DNA of 64,000 nt, from NCBI RefSeq assembly GCF_001808185.1, contig NZ_CP017668.1:3286001-3350000 (forward strand), read 5' to 3'. Origin of the DNA: Jeongeupia sp. USM3 (lineage in GTDB: Bacteria; Pseudomonadota; Gammaproteobacteria; Burkholderiales; Chitinibacteraceae). The notes beneath the pieces were generated by a model. The model was not told the origin of the DNA. It made no database searches and saw nothing but the letters and a program-made list of their open reading frames with translations. Within the stretch, counting starts at the first letter, position 1. Every line of letters starts with the position of its first letter. Positions 10,861 to 19,242 of this stretch are shown piece by piece. A program made the position numbers and the translations under genes.

Positions 10861-11660
10861 ACACCACGACCGCAGCGGCGATCCAGATGGTTTCGACCCC
10901 GGATGTCGCCGACAACCTCAGGACCGCCGCCGGACTGATCGAACGGGCGGCGGGCGACGGCGCCACGCTGGCGGTGCTGCCCGAGTACTTCGCGATCATG
11001 GGGCAGCGCGATACCGACAAGCTCGCCATCGTCGAAGCGTTCGGCAACGGGCTGATCCAGGACTTCCTCGCCGACCAGGCCGAACGCCACGGCATCTGGC
11101 TCGTCGGCGGCACGGTGCCGCTGGCGGCGCCGGGCGCCAGACGCATCCGCAATGCCAGCCTGGTATTCGACCCGGCCGGCATCTGCGTCGGCCGCTACGA
11201 CAAGATCCACCTGTTCGGCTTCGACAACGGCAGCGAGCATTACGCCGAGGCCGACACGATCGAGGCCGGCGACACGCCGCTGGTGATCGACACGCCGTTC
11301 GGCCGGCTCGGTGTTGCCGTCTGCTACGACCTGCGCTTTCCCGAGCTGTTCCGTACCGTCGGCGAGGTCGACATCTGGGTGCTGCCGGCGGCGTTCACCG
11401 CAACGACCGGCCGTGCGCACTGGGAAACGCTGCTGCGGGCGCGGGCGATCGAGAACCAGTGCTTCATCGTCGCCGCCGGCCAGGGCGGCGTCCACTCGAC
11501 CGGGCGCGAGACCTGGGGGCACAGCCTGATCGTCGATCCGTGGGGCCAGGTGCTCGCGTGCCGCGAGACCGGCGCCGGCCTGGCCAGTGCCGAACTCAAG
11601 GCCAGCCAGCTCGAGCGCGTGCGCAAGGTCTTGCCGGCGCTGACCCACCGCCGGCTGTAG
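10857..11660 (+). CDS. Nit-type carbon-nitrogen hydrolase (probable deaminated-glutathione amidase)
   Basis: This 267-residue nitrilase-superfamily amidase has the complete catalytic triad: E43 (LPEYF), K116 (YDKIHLF) and C156 (VCYDLRFPELF). YDLRFPELFR is typical of the Nit1 branch, whose best-studied activity is hydrolysis of deaminated glutathione, a metabolite-repair reaction. The substrate here is inferred from that similarity. It overlaps yhdP by 4 bp, so translational coupling is likely. Downstream, 225 bp separate it from tldD; this G+C-rich stretch holds no convincing gene or promoter. Confidence 0.9.
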   Translation: MNTTTAAAIQMVSTPDVADNLRTAAGLIERAAGDGATLAVLPEYFAIMGQRDTDKLAIVEAFGNGLIQDFLADQAERHGIWLVGGTVPLAAPGARRIRNASLVFDPAGICVGRYDKIHLFGFDNGSEHYAEADTIEAGDTPLVIDTPFGRLGVAVCYDLRFPELFRTVGEVDIWVLPAAFTATTGRAHWETLLRARAIENQCFIVAAGQGGVHSTGRETWGHSLIVDPWGQVLACRETGAGLASAELKASQLERVRKVLPALTHRRL

Positions 11661-11885
11661 CACGGGCCGTCCGCCGGCTGTGCTGCCGTGCTTGCGGCTG
11701 CGGCGAGTCTCCGGTTCACGCGATCGTTGAGCTGCGCACGGCGGAAAACTGCGGCATCGGCCGTGCCATGCTGCCGGCGGCGGGAACCCCGGCGCCGTCC
11801 GAAGGCCAAACGGCAAGTGGCATCGTCGCCTTGCTTTGCAACGGCGCTTGACGGATGCTTGAGCCCTTTTTCGCAGGTGAAGCCC

Positions 11886-13322
11886 ATGACCGCGCTCCAG
11901 ACCGCCCACAGCATGCTGCTCACGCCGTTCGGCCTCGACGACAAGCGGCTCGACCAGGTGTTCGGTGCGCTGATGCACCACGACCTCGATTATGCCGACC
12001 TCTACTTCCAGTACAGTCGCGCCGAGGCATGGAGCCTGGACGAGGGCATCGTCAAGTCCGGCAGTTTCCACATCGACCAGGGCGTCGGCGTGCGGGCGAT
12101 CTCGGGCGAGAAGACCGCCTTCGCCTATTCGGACGACATCGGCCTGCAGCCCTTGCTCGACGCCGCCGGCGCGACGCGCGCGATCGGCCGTCAGGGCGGC
12201 AACGGCGTCGCGGTCCGCCACCTGCCGGTGCCCGGACACGCGCTGTACCGGCCGGTCGACCCGCTTGCCAGCCTGAACGAAGCGGCCAAGGTCGCCCTGC
12301 TCGAGCAGCTTGAACGGATCGCGCGAGCGCTCGACCCGCGCGTCGTCCAGGTGATGGCGAGCCTCGCATCCGAGTACGAAGTGATTTTCGTCGCGCGCCA
12401 CGACGGCCATCGCGCCGCCGACGTGCGCCCGCTGGTGCGGCTGAGCCTGCAGGTCATCGTCGAGCAGGACGGCCGGCGCGAGCAGGGCGGCGCCGGCGGC
12501 GGCGGCCGTTTCGACTATGCGTATTTCAGTGACGATGTGCTTGCCGACTACGCGAAGAAGGCCGTCGACCAGGCCTTGCTGAACCTCGACGCCCGGCCGG
12601 CGCCGGCCGGCGAGATGACCGTGGTGCTTGGCAACGGCTGGCCCGGCATCCTGCTGCACGAGGCGATCGGCCACGGCCTCGAAGGCGACTTCAACCGCAA
12701 GGGCTCGAGCGCGTTTTCGGGCAAGATCGGCCAGCGCGTCGCCAGCGCCGGCATCACCGTGATCGACGACGGCACGATTCCCGATCGCCGCGGCTCGCTC
12801 AACGTCGACGACGAAGGCAATCCGACCAATCGCACCGTGCTGATCGAGGACGGCATCCTCAAGGGCTATATGCAGGACAGCCTGAACGCACGGCTGATGG
12901 GCATGCCGCTGACCGGCAACGGCCGGCGCGAAAGCTATGCCCACCTGCCGATGCCGCGGATGACCAACACCATCATGCTCGGCGGCGACAAGGACCCGGG
13001 CGAGATTCTTGCGTCGGTCAAGCGCGGGCTGTACGCGGCCAATTTCGGCGGCGGTCAGGTCGACATCACCAGCGGCAAGTTCGTGTTTTCGGCCGCCGAA
13101 GCGTGGTACGTCGAGGACGGCAAGCTGCTGTATCCGGTCAAGGGCGCGACCCTGATCGGCAACGGCCCGGACGTGCTCACCCGCGTGTCGATGATCGGCA
13201 ACGACATGGCGCTCGACCCGGGCGTCGGCACCTGCGGCAAGGAAGGCCAGAGCGTGCCGGTCGGTGTCGGCCAGCCGACGCTGCGTGTCGACGGCGGCCT
13301 GACCGTCGGCGGCACCGCGTGA
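11886..13322 (+). CDS. tldD: metalloprotease subunit TldD
   Basis: This 478-residue protein is the TldD half of the TldD/TldE zinc protease, known for maturation of microcin B17 and degradation of the antitoxin CcdA in E. coli. The metal motif HEAIGH is at 258-263, followed by GLEGDFNRKGSSAFSGKIGQ. The Gly-rich C-terminal section (GICGKEGQ-like, here GTCGKEGQSVPVGVGQPT) is conserved. The ATG at 11886 has AGGTGA at 11875-11880. An open frame extends upstream to 11688 but shows no conserved sequence. The partner tldE (pmbA) is not in this window, as is usual. The DUF3088 gene overlaps its stop. Confidence 0.96.
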   Translation: MTALQTAHSMLLTPFGLDDKRLDQVFGALMHHDLDYADLYFQYSRAEAWSLDEGIVKSGSFHIDQGVGVRAISGEKTAFAYSDDIGLQPLLDAAGATRAIGRQGGNGVAVRHLPVPGHALYRPVDPLASLNEAAKVALLEQLERIARALDPRVVQVMASLASEYEVIFVARHDGHRAADVRPLVRLSLQVIVEQDGRREQGGAGGGGRFDYAYFSDDVLADYAKKAVDQALLNLDARPAPAGEMTVVLGNGWPGILLHEAIGHGLEGDFNRKGSSAFSGKIGQRVASAGITVIDDGTIPDRRGSLNVDDEGNPTNRTVLIEDGILKGYMQDSLNARLMGMPLTGNGRRESYAHLPMPRMTNTIMLGGDKDPGEILASVKRGLYAANFGGGQVDITSGKFVFSAAEAWYVEDGKLLYPVKGATLIGNGPDVLTRVSMIGNDMALDPGVGTCGKEGQSVPVGVGQPTLRVDGGLTVGGTA

Positions 13323-13660
13323 CGGACACGCTCTACCTGCTGACCCCGGGTTACGACGTCGACGGCCATGGGCCGCACTTCTGCGCCGACTGCGCGACCG
13401 TCGAAGGCTTCCTCGCCTACTACCCGCAGCTCGCCGGGCTTTTCGCGATCAAGCGCATCGGCTTCAGCCGGCCGCGGCCCGAACTGGTGCCGCTGCTGGG
13501 TGAAGCGCATCAGGGCTGCCCGGTGTTGGTGCTCGGCGCCGACAGCACGTTTGACGCCGATCTGCCGGTCCTGAGTGCCAACGGCCGGCGCTTCATCGAC
13601 GAACCGAAGGCGATCCTGCGCTATCTGGGTCGCAAGCACGGCGTCGGCACGCCGTCCTGA
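13319..13660 (+). CDS. DUF3088 family thioredoxin-fold protein
   Basis: This 113-residue protein matches the DUF3088 family. It starts with TLYLLTPGY, has a HFCADCATVEG segment with a CxxC pair near residue 20, and ends ILRYLGRKHG. The CxxC and predicted fold suggest a thioredoxin-like protein, but no activity is established. I start it at GTG 13319, which overlaps the tldD TGA in GTGA, a classic coupling arrangement. The same frame is open further upstream, but that is antisense-like sequence inside tldD. A palindromic repeat begins 2 nt after the stop. Confidence 0.82.
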   Translation: MTDTLYLLTPGYDVDGHGPHFCADCATVEGFLAYYPQLAGLFAIKRIGFSRPRPELVPLLGEAHQGCPVLVLGADSTFDADLPVLSANGRRFIDEPKAILRYLGRKHGVGTPS

Positions 13661-13662
13661 GC

Positions 13663-13771
13663 GCCGCTGACAAAACCCTGCTGGCTGCGTTGTACTTGCT
13701 TGCCGTACCACTTGTACTGTCGGCGCTTTGTACGCCTTGCCAGCACCGCTGTGCCGGGTTTTGCCAGCGGC
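13663..13771. repeat. 109-bp palindromic (REP/MITE-like) element, copy 1
   Basis: Terminal arms GCCGCTGACAAAACCC (13663-13678) and GGGTTTTGCCAGCGGC (13756-13771) are inverted repeats with a single mismatch. An inner pair TGCTGGC / GCCAGCA (13679-13685 with 13739-13745) extends the stem. The centre contains four GTAC tetranucleotides. A second, diverged copy of nearly identical length lies at 30741-30850 (25 of the first 27 bases agree). It begins 2 nt after the DUF3088 stop. It may act as a transcription terminator or RNA stabiliser, or be a dispersed repeat. Confidence 0.8.
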
Positions 13772-13814
13772 TTCAAATGGCGGGTTGCGGACTTTCCCGA
13801 TACGGCAGGGCATG

Positions 13815-13834
13815 ACGGCAGCGTAAGCTGCCGT
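13815..13834 (+). terminator. hairpin before the HIBCH-like gene
   Basis: An 8-bp perfect stem ACGGCAGC / GCTGCCGT with a GTAA loop is followed by the weak T-tract TGTCGTTT. It could end the yhdP-tldD transcript or be part of the next gene's leader. Confidence 0.4.
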
Positions 13835-13856
13835 TGTCGTTTCCAGGGATAGAGGC

Positions 13857-14942
13857 ATGGTCCGCTTTGGCAGTATCCGCGCCGGCAACGGCGCGCTGGT
13901 CGGCACGCTGACGCTCGACGCGCCGGCCCGGCTCAACGCGCAGACGCTGGCGATGGTCGACGCGATGCTTGCGCAGCTCGACGCATGGCAGGCCGATCCC
14001 GAGGTCGTCGCCGTGCTGGTCTCGGCGTCCGGCCAGCGTGCCTTCTGCGCCGGCGGCGACATCCGCGCGCTGTACGACGCGATGGTCACGCCCGGCCATC
14101 TCGACCGCGGCGACCGCTTCTTCACGCACGAATACCTGCTGTGCCACCGTATCCGCCATTTCCCGAAGCCGGTGATCGCCTGGGGATTCGGCGCGATCAT
14201 GGGCGGCGGCTGGGGGCTGTACTCGTCGGCGAGCCACCGGCTGTTGACGGCCGACGCGCAACTGGCGATGCCCGAGGTCTCGATCGGCCTGTTCCCGGAC
14301 GTCGGTGCCAGCCGCTGGCTGCATGCGCTGCCCGACGGACTCGGACGCTTCCTTGCGCTGACCGGCAGCCGGATCAACGCCGCCGATGCGCTGGCCAGCG
14401 GTGCGGCGCACGGCCTTGCCGACGCCGGCGCACGCGCAGAGCTCGACAAGGCGCTGGCGGCGCTGCACTGGCTGGGCGAGCGTCGCCACGACGACGACAT
14501 GCTGGACGACTGGCTCGCCGGATTCGCTCGCCGCCATCCGACGCCGGTGCCGGCGCCACACTGGTCGCACGAACGCCACCATGTCGAAGGCCTGGTCGGC
14601 GGCGACCGGCTCGACGATATCGATGCACGACTGCACCGCAATGCCGGGGACGAGGGCTGGCTGGCGCGCGGCTGTGCGCAGTACGCGGCCGGTTCGCCGA
14701 CGTCGGCCGCGCTGATCTGGCGACTGGCCGAACGCGCACGCGAGATCGACGACGACGCGCTGCTGGCACTGGAAACCGAAACCGCACACTTTTGCCTGCG
14801 TCATGGCGACTTTCGCGAAGGCGTGCGCGCCAAGCTCGTCGACCGCGACGGCGCACCGCGCTGGCAGCCGGCGGCGCTGGCGGATGCACTGGCGCAGCCG
14901 CTGCCCTGCCAGCCGGCGTACAATGCCGCGCGCAGCACTTGA
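13857..14942 (+). CDS. enoyl-CoA hydratase/isomerase family protein, 3-hydroxyisobutyryl-CoA hydrolase-like
   Basis: This 361-residue crotonase-fold protein belongs to the HIBCH-like branch. The oxyanion-hole segment FCAGGDIRALYD is at about 58-70, and AMPEVSIGLFPDVGAS carries the Glu and Asp used by 3-hydroxyisobutyryl-CoA hydrolases. The C-terminal DFREGVRAKLVDRDGAPRW is diagnostic of this branch over plain enoyl-CoA hydratases. The likely reaction is thioester hydrolysis of 3-hydroxyisobutyryl-CoA in valine breakdown. However, no other valine-pathway gene is nearby, so the exact substrate is inferred. The gene stands alone between a hairpin and the Bax-inhibitor gene. Confidence 0.87.
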   Translation: MVRFGSIRAGNGALVGTLTLDAPARLNAQTLAMVDAMLAQLDAWQADPEVVAVLVSASGQRAFCAGGDIRALYDAMVTPGHLDRGDRFFTHEYLLCHRIRHFPKPVIAWGFGAIMGGGWGLYSSASHRLLTADAQLAMPEVSIGLFPDVGASRWLHALPDGLGRFLALTGSRINAADALASGAAHGLADAGARAELDKALAALHWLGERRHDDDMLDDWLAGFARRHPTPVPAPHWSHERHHVEGLVGGDRLDDIDARLHRNAGDEGWLARGCAQYAAGSPTSAALIWRLAERAREIDDDALLALETETAHFCLRHGDFREGVRAKLVDRDGAPRWQPAALADALAQPLPCQPAYNAARST

Positions 14943-15013
14943 AACTTTTTGCTGCGGCGTCCATCTTATCGTTGCGGGAGTGCCCGCACATGACCATCTC
15001 CGGAGAGACCACA

Positions 15014-15694
15014 ATGCAACTCAACACCGCCCGTTACGGCGGCGAATCGCTCGCCGTTGAGCGTAACCGAGTCCTGCGCAATACCTATTTCCTGTTGGCG
15101 CTGTCGATGCTGCCGACCGCCGCCGGCGCGCTGCTGGGCATTTCGATGCAGTTCGCGATGTCGCCGATGATGGGCGTGATCCTGTTCCTTGGCGTCAGCT
15201 TCGGTGCGTTCTTCGCGATCGAAAAAACCAAGAACAGCGGTATGGGCGTGGTGCTGCTGCTGGCGTACACCGGTTTCATGGGCCTGTGGCTGTCGCAGAT
15301 CCTCCAGGTCGCGCTGCGCTTCTCCAACGGCGCGCAGATGATCGGCACCGCCGCAGTCGGCACCGCTGCGATCTTCTTCACGCTGTCGGCGATCGCGACG
15401 GTGACGAAGAAGGATTTCAGCTTCATGGGCAAGTTCCTGATGATCGGCGTCGTCATGCTGATCCTGGCCTCGCTCGGCAACCTGTTCTTCCAGATCCCGG
15501 CGTTGTCGCTGGCGATTTCGGCGGTGGCGGTGCTGATCTTCTCGGCGTTCATCCTCGTCGACACCAGCCGTATCGTGAACGGCGGCGAAACCAACTACGT
15601 GACCGCCACGCTGCAGCTCTACCTGAACATCTACAACCTGTTCATCAGCCTGCTGAACATCCTGATGGCGTTCTCGGGCAACAACCGCAACTGA
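15014..15694 (+). CDS. Bax inhibitor-1/YccA family membrane protein
   Basis: This 226-residue integral membrane protein has about seven hydrophobic helices, from LLALSMLPTAAGALLGI to LNIYNLFISLLNILMAF, and the C-terminal NIYNLFISLLNIL signature of the BI-1/YccA (TMBIM) family. E. coli YccA is a substrate and modulator of FtsH, and BsYetJ is a calcium leak channel; neither role can be assigned from sequence here. The ATG at 15014 has GGAGA at 15002-15006. It is monocistronic, with a strong terminator 20 nt after the stop. Confidence 0.92.
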   Translation: MQLNTARYGGESLAVERNRVLRNTYFLLALSMLPTAAGALLGISMQFAMSPMMGVILFLGVSFGAFFAIEKTKNSGMGVVLLLAYTGFMGLWLSQILQVALRFSNGAQMIGTAAVGTAAIFFTLSAIATVTKKDFSFMGKFLMIGVVMLILASLGNLFFQIPALSLAISAVAVLIFSAFILVDTSRIVNGGETNYVTATLQLYLNIYNLFISLLNILMAFSGNNRN

Positions 15695-15713
15695 TCCGGC
15701 TTCACGTCCGATG

Positions 15714-15742
15714 CAACGGCGCCCCAGGGCGCCGTTGTTTTT
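15714..15742 (+). terminator. Rho-independent terminator of the BI-1 gene
   Basis: A 10-bp stem CAACGGCGCC / GGCGCCGTTG (15714-15723 with 15728-15737) with a 4-nt loop is followed by TTTTT. Confidence 0.92.
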
Positions 15743-15803
15743 ATATGCGCTGTGGGTTTGGCCCTATGGGGGCGGCGCGGCCGGCACGCTATGCTTGGGC
15801 GTG

Positions 15804-18107
15804 ATGTCCATCCTTTTCCAACGCTACCGCGGCCAGTGGCCGTGGCTTCTTGCCTATCTGGCGATCGGCCTGACGCTGGTCGTGCTGCTCGGCTACGCGG
15901 CGTACGATGCGCGGCAGGTCCGCCACAGCCGCGCCAGCACGCTGGCCCAGGATCTGCTGTGGCAGGAGCAGGCGATCCGGCTGCACCTGCAGACCAACCA
16001 GAACGTCATCGAGAACCTCGCGTACAGCCTTGCCGCCGGCGCGATCCGCCCGGCCGATTTCGCCGCGCGTGCCGACGCGCTGATGAAGGCCAATCCGGAA
16101 ATCGTCGCGATCGAGTACATCAGCCGCGAGGGCAAGCGGCTCGGCGGCCTGCCGGTATACAGCGCCCGTCCCAACAGCCTGACGCCGCTCAACGACCCCG
16201 ACCTGATCGACGCGCTCGATGGCGCGGCGTCGCTCGGGCGCCCGACGTATTCGTCGGTGATCTACCGCAGCACCCCGCAGGTCGTGCTGGTCGTGCCGTA
16301 CTTCCGCAGCACCGTCTACGAGGGCGCGGTGCTGGCGAGCTACGCGCTGCCACAGCTGATGCAGTTGCAGGTGCCGTGGTGGATGGTCCAGCGCTACGAC
16401 CTGGCGCTGATCGACCGGTCCGGGCAGGCGCTGCTGCCGGCCGACTATGTCGCGGCGCCGGACCGGCTGAGCAAGGAAGTCGCGTTCGACCCGCCCGGCA
16501 ACGGCCTGAAACTGCGGGCGAGCATCCGCGGCGAATCGAGTCCGGCCAGCCGGCAGATCGCCTTGCTGATCGCCAGTGTGCTGTTGCTGCTGGCGATGCT
16601 GGTCTGGGCGCTGACGCAGATGAAGCAGCGCATGGCCGAACGCCAGCGTGCCGAGGAGGCGCTGCGCGACGAGATCGGCTTTCGCGCGGCGATGGAGGAT
16701 TCGCTGACGACCGGCCTGCTGGCGATCGGGCGTGACGGCGAACTGATCTACGTGAATCCGGGTTTCTGCCAGCTCGTCGGCTGGCGGGCCGACGAACTCG
16801 TCGGGCTGATGCCGCCATTGCCGTTCTGGCCGCCCGAGCGGCTGTCGCATTGTGCCAGCGCCTTTCAGGCGATCCGGATGGGCAATGCGCCGACCGGCGG
16901 CGTGCAACTGCGCTTCATGCGTCGCGACGGCGAGCGCTTCGACGTGCGCCTGTACGCATCAAGGCTCGTCGACGGGCGCGGCGAACATCGCGGCTGGATG
17001 GCGTCGCTGTACGACACGACCGAAATCCGCCGCGAGCGCGAAGCGCTGGCGACGTCGCGAATGCAGCTCCGCACGGTGCTCGAGGGGCTCGATGCGTCGG
17101 TATCGGTGACCGATGCACGGACCGGCGCACTGTTGTACCGGAACCGCGACCATACCCGCCGCTTCCCGCTGCACGCCGATGCCGAGTGCTGCCTGGTGCC
17201 GCTCGGCGCATGGCCGCCGCGCGAGGCCACGGTCGAGGAGTACCTCGATGCCGCAAGCGGCCGCTGGTTCGCCCTGCAGCGCCGGGCGATCGACTGGGTC
17301 GACGGCCGGCTGGTCTGGCTCGAGATCGCTTCCGACATCACCGAACGCCGCCACGCGGCCGAGGAGGCGCGCCTGCGCGACGAGCGGCTGCAGCACACGG
17401 CGCGGCTCGTCAGCATGGGCGAAATGGCGTCGAGTCTGGCGCACGAACTCAACCAGCCGCTGGCGGCCATTGCCGGTTATGCCGCCGCCGGCGACAGCCT
17501 GCTGCAGATCGAGCCGCCGGCACTCTCGAGAGCGCGCGAGACGCTCGGCAAGATCGGCGACCAGGCCGCCCGGGCGGGGCAGATCATCCGCGGCATCCGC
17601 AACTTCGTCGCCAAGCGGGCGCCGCGCGAAGAGGAATGCCGGATCGACGCACTGCTCAAGGTGCCGATGGAGCTGCTCGCGCCGCTGGCGCGCAAGGCGC
17701 AGGTGCAGATCGGCGTCGATGTCCCCGACGGCCTGCCCGGTTTCCGCGGCGACGGCGTGATGCTCGAGCAGGTATTGTTCAACCTGATGAAGAACGGCAT
17801 CGAGGCAATGGCCGCACTGCCGCCGGCGCCGCGTATGCTGAATGTGAAGGCGCGCGAGTTCGACGGCGGCCTCGAGGTCAGCATTACCGATCAGGGCAGC
17901 GGGTTCAGCAATCCGGGCAGCCTGTTCCAGCCGTTTTTCAGTACCAAGCCCGACGGCATGGGCATGGGGCTCAATATTTGCCGTTCGGTGATGGAACAGC
18001 ACCGCGGGCATCTGCGGGTAGAAAACCCGCCGGAAGGCGGCTGCCGCTTCGTATGCAGGCTGCCGCTGACCGAGACCAAGACAGAAATCAACGAGGAGAA
18101 AGCCTGA
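15804..18107 (+). CDS. PAS-containing sensor histidine kinase (DctS/FixL type)
   Basis: This 767-residue membrane sensor has TM1 at about 14-34, a periplasmic sensing region of roughly 220 residues, and TM2 near QIALLIASVLLLLAMLVWAL. A PAS domain follows (EDSLTTGLLAIGRDGELIYVNP), then a second, more degenerate PAS-like segment and the kinase core. The phospho-accepting His is H547 in SLAHELNQPLAAIAGY. The N box is FNLMKNGIEAM, G1 is ITDQGSGF and G2 is GMGMGLNICRSV. HELNQPL and the paired FixJ-type regulator place it with DctS/TodS/FixL-like kinases. No transporter gene is adjacent, so the signal is unknown. I use the ATG at 15804; GTG 15801 is an alternative. Its stop overlaps the regulator start (TGATG). 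Confidence 0.9.
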   Translation: MSILFQRYRGQWPWLLAYLAIGLTLVVLLGYAAYDARQVRHSRASTLAQDLLWQEQAIRLHLQTNQNVIENLAYSLAAGAIRPADFAARADALMKANPEIVAIEYISREGKRLGGLPVYSARPNSLTPLNDPDLIDALDGAASLGRPTYSSVIYRSTPQVVLVVPYFRSTVYEGAVLASYALPQLMQLQVPWWMVQRYDLALIDRSGQALLPADYVAAPDRLSKEVAFDPPGNGLKLRASIRGESSPASRQIALLIASVLLLLAMLVWALTQMKQRMAERQRAEEALRDEIGFRAAMEDSLTTGLLAIGRDGELIYVNPGFCQLVGWRADELVGLMPPLPFWPPERLSHCASAFQAIRMGNAPTGGVQLRFMRRDGERFDVRLYASRLVDGRGEHRGWMASLYDTTEIRREREALATSRMQLRTVLEGLDASVSVTDARTGALLYRNRDHTRRFPLHADAECCLVPLGAWPPREATVEEYLDAASGRWFALQRRAIDWVDGRLVWLEIASDITERRHAAEEARLRDERLQHTARLVSMGEMASSLAHELNQPLAAIAGYAAAGDSLLQIEPPALSRARETLGKIGDQAARAGQIIRGIRNFVAKRAPREEECRIDALLKVPMELLAPLARKAQVQIGVDVPDGLPGFRGDGVMLEQVLFNLMKNGIEAMAALPPAPRMLNVKAREFDGGLEVSITDQGSGFSNPGSLFQPFFSTKPDGMGMGLNICRSVMEQHRGHLRVENPPEGGCRFVCRLPLTETKTEINEEKA

Positions 18108-18739
18108 TGCGGCCGATTGCCATCATCGACGACGACATCGCCGTGCGCGATGCGCTGTCACTGCTGTTTGAAACCCGCGAGTGGCCCTGCGCGGGCTTCG
18201 AGTCGGCCGAGCACTTCCTTGCCGAAGCGCAGGTGGCCGACTACGCCTGCCTGGTCATCGACGTCCGGATGACCGGCATGACCGGGCTCGAGCTGTTTGC
18301 CGAGCTGCAGGGGGCACCCTATCTGCCGCCGGTGATCTTCCTCACCGGCCACGGCGACGTGCCGATGGCGGTTTCGGCGGTCAAGGGCGGTGCCAGCGAC
18401 TTTCTCGAGAAACCGTACGACCACAAGGTGCTGCTCGCCAAGGTCGAGGAATACCTGCAGAACGACACGACCGCGCGCAGCAACTGGGAAACGCGGCAGA
18501 CGCTGTCGGAGCGGCTGGCGAGCCTGACGCCGCGCGAGCGCGAGGTATTGCGCGAGCTGCTGGCCGGCAAGCTCAACAAGCAGATCGCCGACGCGCTCAA
18601 CATCAGCATCAAGACCGTCGAGGTCCATCGCGCCCGCATCTATGCCAAGCTGCGGGTCAGGTCGGCGGTCGAGCTCGCCGCACAGCTCAAGGCGGTACCG
18701 ATCGCCGAGATCGCCGGCGAGGCCGGCGGCGAGAGCTGA
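18107..18739 (+). CDS. FixJ/DctR-type LuxR-family response regulator
   Basis: This 210-residue regulator has an N-terminal receiver domain with acidic residues D8-D10, phospho-acceptor D52 (CLVIDVRM), the FLTGHGDVPMAV switch region and the EKPYD lysine. A C-terminal LuxR-type helix-turn-helix follows (SLTPREREVLRELLAGKLNK then IADALNISIKTVEVHRA). The receiver sequence is of the FixJ/TodT/DctR group. The start overlaps the kinase stop by one base, so the pair is translationally coupled. The target genes are unknown; in Rhodobacter the homologous DctR controls a C4-dicarboxylate transporter. Confidence 0.93.
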   Translation: MRPIAIIDDDIAVRDALSLLFETREWPCAGFESAEHFLAEAQVADYACLVIDVRMTGMTGLELFAELQGAPYLPPVIFLTGHGDVPMAVSAVKGGASDFLEKPYDHKVLLAKVEEYLQNDTTARSNWETRQTLSERLASLTPREREVLRELLAGKLNKQIADALNISIKTVEVHRARIYAKLRVRSAVELAAQLKAVPIAEIAGEAGGES

Positions 18740-18757
18740 ATCGCCTCCACCGATGAA

Positions 18758-18781
18758 AAACGGCGCCCCTGGGCGCCGTTT
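18758..18781. terminator. terminator between the response regulator and the comEA-like gene
   Basis: An 11-bp stem AAACGGCGCCC / GGGCGCCGTTT (18758-18768 with 18771-18781) sits between convergent genes. The T-tract is better on the minus strand (TTTTTC) than on the plus strand (TTTCTG), so it probably serves mainly the minus-strand gene. Confidence 0.75.
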
Positions 18782-18800
18782 CTGCTGGCAGGAACCGGGC

Positions 18801-19148
18801 TTACTTCTTCGCCGGCGCGCTGGCCTTGGCCTTGCTGTCCTTGGCGGCCGGTGCGCTGGCCTTGCTTGCCTTGGCCGCTGTCGGCGCCGCGACCTTGCCG
18901 CCGACGCTGATCTCGCCCTTGATCTTGTTGTACGTGCCTTCCTTGATGCCCGGGACCTTCATGATGTCTTCGGGCGCCTTGAACGCGCCGTTCTTGTTGC
19001 GGTAGTCGATGATGGCCTGGGCCTTGCTCGGGCCGATGCCGGTCAGGCCTTCGAGTTGCTGCTGGTTGGCGGTGTTAAGATCGACGGCCGCGAAAACCGA
19101 GGCGCAGAGCAGGAACATGCCGACGAAAGCGGCGAACCATTTTTTCAT
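18801..19148 (-). CDS. ComEA-family helix-hairpin-helix DNA-binding protein
   Basis: This 115-residue exported protein has a signal peptide (MKKWFAAFVGMFLLCASVFA) followed directly by the ComEA helix-hairpin-helix core: VDLNTANQQQLEGLTGIG, then PSKAQAIIDYR and VPGIKEGTYNKIKG. It ends in an Ala/Lys/Ser-rich low-complexity tail of about 35 residues, probably basic and disordered. ComEA proteins bind incoming DNA in the periplasm during natural transformation, and single-domain versions are common in Neisseriales. The ATG at 19148 has a strong AGGGAGAT site. A frame extension to 19244 has no signal-like sequence and was not used. No other competence gene is nearby. Confidence 0.9.
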   Translation of the reverse strand: MKKWFAAFVGMFLLCASVFAAVDLNTANQQQLEGLTGIGPSKAQAIIDYRNKNGAFKAPEDIMKVPGIKEGTYNKIKGEISVGGKVAAPTAAKASKASAPAAKDSKAKASAPAKK

Positions 19149-19242
19149 TGCTATCTCCCTTGAATTGGTCAGGTGGGTCAAACCCACTCGCTGACTATAG
19201 CACGTCAAAATCACGGCATTTGTCAGTCTGGATTCAGTATTC

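Noticed and set aside
13103..13318. Upstream extension of the DUF3088 gene
   Set aside because: It lies wholly inside tldD in another frame and has no similarity to the family; GTG 13319 gives the expected length.
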